Shown here one piece after another: positions 7,794 through 12,530 of a stretch of 12,530 bases of DNA. Where the stretch lies: contig JAMYHX010000784.1 in assembly GCA_025529335.1 (NCBI GenBank), positions 1-12,530 on the forward strand. The letters are read 5' to 3'. Position numbers and translations under genes: made by a program. Within the stretch, counting starts at the first letter, position 1, and each line of letters begins with the position of its first letter. This DNA is from Rhizopus sp. PT2906 (taxonomy: Eukaryota > Mucoromycota > Mucoromycetes > Mucorales > Rhizopodaceae). The notes under the pieces are model-generated. The model had not been told where the DNA came from. It searched no databases and worked only from the letters and a program-made list of their open reading frames with translations.

Positions 7794-10260
7794 ATGACTA
7801 GAACAATAGAGGAAGTACCCAAAGGGGCTATACTCCAAGTAGATTCACCTGAGCCTACTTTAGTACGTGTTGATATACTCAAACCTGGGTAAAGTATATA
7901 CATATACATATATATATATATATTCCTTATCTTGAAAAATTGGCCTTATATTAGTGCCACTCAAGCATGGAAGAATGGACTAGGTAAAACTAGTGAAATA
8001 TGTATCTATCCACCAGAAAAGGATTATAGACAAGACTCTTTCTTTTGGAGATTGAGTGAAAATGTCATTGACTCTGACTTTATGTTTCCAATGTTCCTGG
8101 GATATGATTGGTAGAACTAATACAAAAAAAGGGGGGAATTAAGCTTACTTTCTGTTAGTACAACGGTGATTTTACCTACTGGAAACAAAAAGTCTGTTAT
8201 TCAACTAAACCATCGTGGAGAGGAAGCATCTACGAGGATCAAACCTTTATTTCCATATACATGGAACGGCGAGTGGTAATAAAGGGAGAAATTGATACGT
8301 CATGTTCAGGTAATAATATATTTATTAGGCAAACAACGTGTAGAGTGACCAATGCACCTGTCACCAGCCTTCAGTTCTTGATCAAAAAGGATCTAGGCAC
8401 GGCTCGATTCTCGATTGATAAGATCGGCCAGCCTATTTCTAATGAAAATGGTGAAACAGGTAGAAAATTAATCTTGGGTGCTTTTGCCCTTGTTTATGTC
8501 GTCGAGGGCAACGTTCGCATCAGTCTTGACGAAAACAGTCCTCAGGGCTATCAGGGCGTTCTCAAAGCCGGACAAACGCTCTGTGTCGAGCGCGATGAAG
8601 ACGCCAGTCCGACTAGTATGGTCATCCAATCATCTGATTCTACAGGCAACGTGAGCCACCGTGATCTGGGTAAATAGAGAGAAATATACTTTGTTATAGA
8701 TACTAACCTCTCTTGATATAGAGGAGGCCACGGTGATAACGATTCAGGTGACAGAGTCAAAGCCCAAGGGTGCGCCTTCAACGATCGGAACCATGTCGGA
8801 TTATTTTGCAATCAATAATAACAATCAACCTACGTCAACTGCAAATACTCCCGCCATAAGAGAGGACGATGTACCAAGCCGTCGCCGTGAGCCAAGAAGA
8901 AAGGGATCCCTTGTTGTCTATGATAGTCAACCAATATCAAAGGAAAATCGTAACAGCGTCCATTTGCTTCAAGGCAAGCTAGAGTCAAATCAACTCTATG
9001 AACCACCCTTATTTGAGTTCAGAGACACAGATGTGCCTCCTCCTGTTGTCAGAGATCGGCTAGTCATTGAAGATTTTCCTGTCCACAGCATTCACTCTGT
9101 TTGGATCAAAATGGTACAGCAGGGTCTTGGAGAGTGGCTTAGATTGCCTGTTATTGTTTGCAGAGGTACAGAGGATGGTCCCGTGGTAGGTATTACGGCA
9201 GCTGTGCATGGTAATGAGCTTAACGGGGTACCATGCATACACAGGTAAAAAGAAAAAAAAAAAAAAAAAAAAGAAAGAGAGACAGCCTGATTGATATCTA
9301 TCAGGGTTGTCTCTGAAATTGATGTGAATAAACTTCGTGGCACGGTGGTAGCAGTACCTTGTGTCAATGTATCTGGCTATCTGAAATTCACAAGAGAATT
9401 TGCAGATGGAAGAGACTTGAACCGATTATTCCCTGGAAGAGAAGATGGGTTTTCTTCACAAGTGTACTGTTATCAATTAATGAATAAAGTTATATCTCAA
9501 TTCAACTACCTAATTGATTTGCATACTGCAAGCTTTGGAAGAGTCAACTCTTACTATGTCAGAGCTGATATGGTAAGAACCAGAAAGCAATATATATATA
9601 TATATATCTCAGCTTTTCTAATGAGCTTTAATATAGAATGATTCCGTATCGGCTATGATGGCAAGATTACAGCAACCACAGATCGTGCTACATAATTCAG
9701 GACAAGATGGTACACTGAGATCAGCTGCGTCCGCCAGAGGAATTAAGGCAATTACAGTCGAAATTGGGAACCCACAATCGTTCCAGACTCAGTTTGTCCA
9801 ATGGGCCTATATTGGTACAATGCGTATATTGGATCATCTTGAAATGTATACATTGGCTAGTCAGCATTCTACAATGGAAGGTCCATCCAGTACTATCCTT
9901 TGTTCTAAAGGCTTTTGGGTAAGTTTATGTTAAAAAGCTCTTTTCATTCTAAAAGCAATATAGATTTATACAAAAATGGGTGGTATTTTGGAAGTATATC
10001 CCAATGTAAATACAATCATTAGAAAGAATGATTTGATTGCTCGCATAAAGAATATATTTGGTAACGTTGTCGAAGAATACTACGCACCTTGTAGTGGCAT
10101 TGTAAGTGTTGTTATTTTTATGAAATGTGTTCTTATTGTATTGTAGGTCATTGGTCGTAGTTCAAACCCTGTAGCTATGTCAGGTGATCGTATAATTCAT
10201 TTAGGTGTGATCAAGAAGAAGAATGAGAGTTTACCGAAAGAAGCAAAAGAAAATTACTGA
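7794..10260 (+). CDS. HutD/Ves (DUF886)-like domain fused to succinylglutamate desuccinylase/aspartoacylase-like zinc hydrolase, nine exons
   Basis: Exons: 7794-7888, 7955-8110, 8159-8275, 8329-8669, 8722-9244, 9305-9572, 9637-9918, 9964-10101, 10147-10260, giving 677 residues (682 if exon 3 starts at 8144). All introns are GT-AG and in phase. Residues 1-245 resemble HutD/Ves cupin-fold proteins: AWKNGLGKTSEI (36-47), SFFWRLSENVID (60-71), KPLFPYTWNGEWQTTC across the exon 3/4 junction. A Ser/Asn/Arg-rich linker (about 250-300) follows. Residues about 330-580 match the M14-related desuccinylase/aspartoacylase family: GITAAVHGNELNG with zinc ligands H399 and E402, DGRDLNRLFPG (445-455), third ligand H484 in LIDLHTAS, and catalytic Glu 542 in ITVEIG. 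The C-terminus (from about 600) resembles the small lipoyl-like barrel seen in AstE-like proteins. Likely a cytosolic deacylase or deacetylase; the substrate is unknown. Confidence 0.9.
8111..8158 (+). other. Intron 2 of the HutD-fusion gene with two in-frame acceptors
   Basis: Donor GTAGAA at 8111, branch-like ACTAAT near 8117. Acceptors AAG at 8141-8143 (33-nt intron) and TAG at 8156-8158 (48-nt intron) are 15 nt apart, and both keep the frame. The 48-nt form matches the other intron lengths and has a pyrimidine-rich end. The 33-nt form adds LLSVS and may suit the HutD strand pattern better. Exon 3 start is therefore uncertain. Confidence 0.55.
9245..9304 (+). other. Intron 5 of the HutD-fusion gene with an A20 run
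   Basis: Donor CAG|GTAAAA, acceptor TATCAG. A 20-nt adenine run occupies 9253-9272. It splits the Arg codon right after the HGNE zinc motif and is required to reach the VVSEIDVNKLRG continuation in frame. Confidence 0.8.
9591..9608. repeat. (TA)n microsatellite in intron 6 of the HutD-fusion gene
   Basis: About nine TA units inside the 64-nt intron 9573-9636. A similar CATA/TA tract occupies intron 1 (about 7900-7922). Simple repeats confined to introns fit relaxed constraint. Confidence 0.7.
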
Positions 10261-10277
10261 TGCTTTTAATTTATATA

Positions 10278-10283
10278 AATAAA
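10278..10283 (+). terminator. Poly(A) signal of the HutD-fusion gene
   Basis: AATAAA starts 18 nt after the TGA at 10258-10260. A cleavage site 10-30 nt downstream would fall at or inside the 3' end of the convergent acidic-protein gene (stop at 10296-10294). Confidence 0.55.
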
Positions 10284-10293
10284 ATGCAAAATA

Positions 10294-10773
10294 TTATATA
10301 TGAATGGAAAGATGATCTGTATGATGACTTGCGTAGACGTAGCTTGGTATTTTATGATTTGAGGGGACAGTGAAGTCATGAGCATGAAATGATGAGCAGG
10401 TTGAAGAAATGCCAGAGGGTGTATGGGTATCATCAAGAGAAGGCATGGTTATATCCACATGCTTCTTTCTTGTCTTGTCTCGTTCTTCTAATAGTAATTT
10501 TGCTTCTGCTTCATAGTCCCGTGTTGGATCAATAGGTTCAGGTTCTTCTGTAAAATAGCCTAGTTCTTCAAAGAATACATGCACATCTGTTGATTGAATA
10601 TGATTATCTTCATCTATTGTACATTCTTCAGGATTAAGAGGTAGGATGGTAGCAAGATTCTCTTGACATTCGCAGTCGTCTATCCAGTATGTCTCTTCTT
10701 CTTGGTCAAAAGAATTATTATTGTAGTCATAGTCGTCTTCTTCAGGCGTCAAGCTAATAAATTGTAATGACAT
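10294..10773 (-). CDS. Acidic protein of unknown function
   Basis: Single-exon frame of 159 residues starting at an ATG at 10773. I do not recognise a family. The N-terminal half is strongly acidic, with clusters such as EEDDYDYNNN and DQEEETYWIDD, a small CEC motif and FTEEPEPIDPTRDYEAEAKLLLEERDKTRKKH, which looks helical and changes from acidic to basic. The C-terminal third is Ser/Thr/His-rich and probably disordered. There is no signal peptide or membrane segment. It is tail-to-tail with the HutD-fusion gene (33 bp between stops) and head-to-head with the small gene at 11072. Frame length and biased acidic composition support coding; an ATTAAA-like poly(A) variant on the minus strand (10270-10265) follows the stop. 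A regulatory or adaptor role would be a guess. Confidence 0.65.
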   Translation of the reverse strand: MSLQFISLTPEEDDYDYNNNSFDQEEETYWIDDCECQENLATILPLNPEECTIDEDNHIQSTDVHVFFEELGYFTEEPEPIDPTRDYEAEAKLLLEERDKTRKKHVDITMPSLDDTHTPSGISSTCSSFHAHDFTVPSNHKIPSYVYASHHTDHLSIHI

Positions 10774-11071
10774 TTTTCATTAAATAAAGAACAAAATAAG
10801 AAACAATTGATGTATATATACTATTTTAGTGTGGATGAGAAACAAGGGGGAAAAGTAAAAGAAATAACTCCGCACCGGGGAAATCAGGGAATAAATAGGG
10901 ATTATAATCCAATCGTAGGAACGTTCGATAAATCGTAGATAAAAATATACACAAAGGCTATTTACTTTGCACACAAGAAATAATAACGCAGTGAGAAAAT
11001 TACTTTAATTTCCTTTGTGTATCTGTGTATGTTTATTGTTTACTCTTTACTCTTTCCGTTCATTTATTACC
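10774..11071. promoter_or_regulatory. Divergent promoter region, 298 bp
   Basis: Lies between the acidic-protein ATG (minus) and the small membrane-protein ATG (plus). It contains a TATATATA stretch near 10812-10819, a G-rich/C-rich patch (AAGGGGG near 10843-10849, CTCCGCACCGGGG at 10868-10880) and a CT-rich tract (11040-11060) just before the plus-strand ATG. CCCCT/AGGGG-type patches are stress-response elements in other fungi; use here is unproven. Confidence 0.35.
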
Positions 11072-11326
11072 ATGGCAATATTTGTATCAAAGGAGCCTGC
11101 CATGGCGACGCAACCTTTTAAGGTAATGTTCCGAAATCGATATTGATCAAATTGGTCGAACCCCTTCAATAAAAATCATACAATGGACGGAAACAAAATT
11201 TTTCTTTTTTAGGATATCTTTCACACAGAGCGTCAGGTGGGGCTTGTAATATCCTACTTTATCACTTGTTTGGTCATAAAATGGGGCTACTGTTCAATAA
11301 GGGTGGCACTTTGTGCTTTACAATGA
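11072..11326 (+). CDS. Possible small single-span membrane protein, two exons
   Basis: Exon 1 at 11072-11122 (17 codons, second Met at codon 11), intron 11123-11212 (90 nt; AAG|GTAATG donor, TTTTCTTTTTTAG acceptor), exon 2 at 11213-11326, giving 54 residues. Phases match (0/0). Exon 2 has a hydrophobic segment VGLVISYFITCLVI followed by KWGYCSIRVALCAL, consistent with one transmembrane helix, with DIFHTERQ just before it. I do not recognise the family; small subunits of mitochondrial or ER membrane complexes look like this. The start lies after a CT-rich leader. The good splice consensus and the position in an otherwise empty gap of about 640 bp support it. Against it are its length and the absence of an obvious AATAAA downstream. 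It converges with the phosphatase gene (87 bp between stops). Confidence 0.4.
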
Positions 11327-11413
11327 ACTACGTAATTTAAAAGAATCATCAGCTGAATTGCAATGACAACATGTGAAGGAGATTACGCAAAAAACAGTTA
11401 ACACTTTTATAGT

Positions 11414-12495
11414 TTATTGATTTAAACAAATTACTTTTCGTACCCGCTCACGAAGTTCTTCGCCAAATCCAATAGCATCTAAATAATTATTGATAGATCC
11501 ATACCTTTGCTTCAAGAAGTCCAGCAATTCTCTCATAAACTATAGAAAAAAAGGATAAGAAACGAGAGAGAGAGAGAGCAGATGCTTTGTTTATAAATAC
11601 CTGAGGAGGAGCCTCAGCAAAATCATCCGATAATCCAGCTCGTCTAACATCTTCCAGCATTTCTTTATACACAGGTGCTAGTCCCTTTTGTGTCTTTGCA
11701 TAATCATTTACAATGATATCTTCAGGTACGCGAGCGATACACAGAACAAAGGCAGCAACCATACCTGTTCTATCTTTTCCTTGCGTACAGTGAATTTCAA
11801 TAGGATAATTCTTTGGATCCGCGAATACCATGAGTGCTTCACGAATCTCTTCTTGACAGTAAACAGCAAACTCTTTATACATTTGTTTGACGCCCATCTT
11901 GGACAATACCTCTTTGCCAATGACATAAGCGGCCTTTTGTCGCTGACAAAATATCATTAAGAGAATGACATATCTATCACAGTAAAATAGTTTAGTACAT
12001 CTGTCATTGAGAAGTCACCTCTTTCTTTTTTTTTTCTTTTTTTTTTACAGCTTTAATGAAAGTGGACATGAAGCGAAAACGCAGTATCTCTGGAAATTCT
12101 TTCCAGCAAAATCGATTTTATACTTTTTGCGCAAAGTAGATCCTACTGATCCTACTTCTGTTTTAATCATGGCATGTGGCTCATTGTCTTCCTTCAACAT
12201 GGCTGTAGGTTTTAGCTATGAAAGAGATAAGTAAACATGCTTCTTATTTTTTTAAACCTTACGTTATCAAGTGCTGAAGTAGGAAAGCTTTTGTCAATAG
12301 GTAACCCTCCTTTGCCTTCTATTCTATTCTACATTTAGTTTCTCTCTTTTGTATATCTAAATGAATCTTTATGTGTACCCAGTACGTAAATCCAGAATAG
12401 TTTTGATTTTGTGTGCCTTGATAAATTCATCGACCTCCTCTTGACTCATATTATCTAGTGTAGCTGATCGAAAAATGAGTCCTTCCTTTATGTAT
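11414..12495 (-). CDS. Protein tyrosine/dual-specificity phosphatase (Y_phosphatase3/IphP-like), 5' end beyond window
   Basis: Visible exons (minus): 12495-12379, 12323-12263, 12215-12049, 11973-11601, 11539-11414, about 280 residues, all phases consistent. The first visible exon starts after a TTTATGTAG acceptor with RYIKEGLIFRSATL, followed by TILDLRT...E, the N-terminal pattern of this family. Next come KKYKIDFAGKNFQRY and the P-loop HCTQGKDRTG (11792-11763), whose CX5R supplies the nucleophilic Cys and the phosphate-binding Arg. The DYAKTQKGLAP segment and the C-terminal YGSINNYLDAIG motif complete the domain. The family removes phosphate from phosphotyrosine or related substrates, probably in the cytosol; the substrate is unknown. 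Start codon and any further exons lie past 12530. The 61-nt last intron holds a CT microsatellite. The junction at 12378-12324 has three closely spaced AGs, and I chose the one that keeps phase. Confidence 0.88.
11564..11579. repeat. (GA)8 microsatellite in the last phosphatase intron
   Basis: A GA run on the plus strand, which is CT on the coding strand, inside the intron 11600-11540. It probably forms part of the pyrimidine tract ahead of the CTATAG acceptor. Confidence 0.75.
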
Positions 12496-12530
12496 CTACA
12501 TAAATAAGCATTGTGCATGCATCAACATAT

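Noticed and set aside
7932..8114. Separate small plus-strand gene
   Set aside because: It is exon 2 of the HutD-fusion gene plus intron sequence on both sides.
8276..8328. Reading VIKGEIDTSCSGNNIFI as coding sequence
   Set aside because: Keeping it requires a frameshift against the upstream exon with two stops, whereas removing it as a 53-nt GT-AG intron restores the frame and gives the HutD-like GEWQTTCRV junction.
10780..10974. Hydrophobic 64-codon minus-strand frame
   Set aside because: It lies in the divergent promoter; the Phe/Ile/Tyr-rich composition is what AT-rich DNA gives by chance, and there are no supporting signals.
12007..12234. Plus-strand frame opposite the phosphatase gene
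   Set aside because: It begins in a T-rich intron and is antisense to a phosphatase exon with clear family motifs.
1..12530. tRNA, rRNA or CRISPR features
   Set aside because: I scanned by eye for tRNA B-box-like GGTTCGAAT-type sequences, rRNA-like stretches and regularly spaced direct repeats, and found none that I could support.

Overview
The window looks like nuclear DNA of an early-diverging filamentous fungus, most probably Mucoromycota (Mucorales-like). It is AT-rich, the genes carry many short introns (about 45-90 nt, mostly 45-66) with CTAAC/CTGAC-type branch points, leaders are pyrimidine-rich, and there is a DIRS-type tyrosine-recombinase retroelement, a class common in that group. 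The species is inferred, not shown.

Layout. 1-823: gene-poor DNA with a short three-copy tandem repeat and one arm of a long-range 20-bp inverted repeat. 824-3746: a degenerate, internally deleted DIRS element in minus orientation, with inverted terminal repeats, the diagnostic internal complementary region, a truncated RT-RNase H region and a broken tyrosine recombinase. 3747-4422: second arm of the inverted repeat, then intergenic DNA with a TATA box. 4423-5106 (+): intronless secreted protein with a C-terminal 3D/double-psi-barrel-like motif. 5191-7088 (-): five-exon Set9/SUV4-20-type histone H4-K20 methyltransferase whose first intron appears to be GC-AG. 7089-7793: divergent promoter region. 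7794-10260 (+): nine-exon gene joining a HutD/Ves (DUF886) domain to a zinc-dependent succinylglutamate desuccinylase/aspartoacylase-like domain. 10294-10773 (-): acidic protein of unknown function. 11072-11326 (+): possible two-exon small membrane protein. 11414-12495 (-): a tyrosine phosphatase with a CTQGKDR active site, 5' end outside the window.

Every host gene alternates in strand with its neighbours, so all junctions are head-to-head or tail-to-tail, and the tail-to-tail spacings are very tight (33-87 bp between stops). I see no operon-like or cluster logic: the genes look like unrelated housekeeping, chromatin, secretory and metabolic functions. The most unusual item is the HutD-desuccinylase/aspartoacylase fusion. 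The most instructive structural items are the DIRS circle-junction footprint, its apparent nesting beside a TA-flanked inverted repeat, and the GC-AG intron. All exon structures were assembled by eye from reading frame, splice consensus and family resemblance; no search or RNA data were available.
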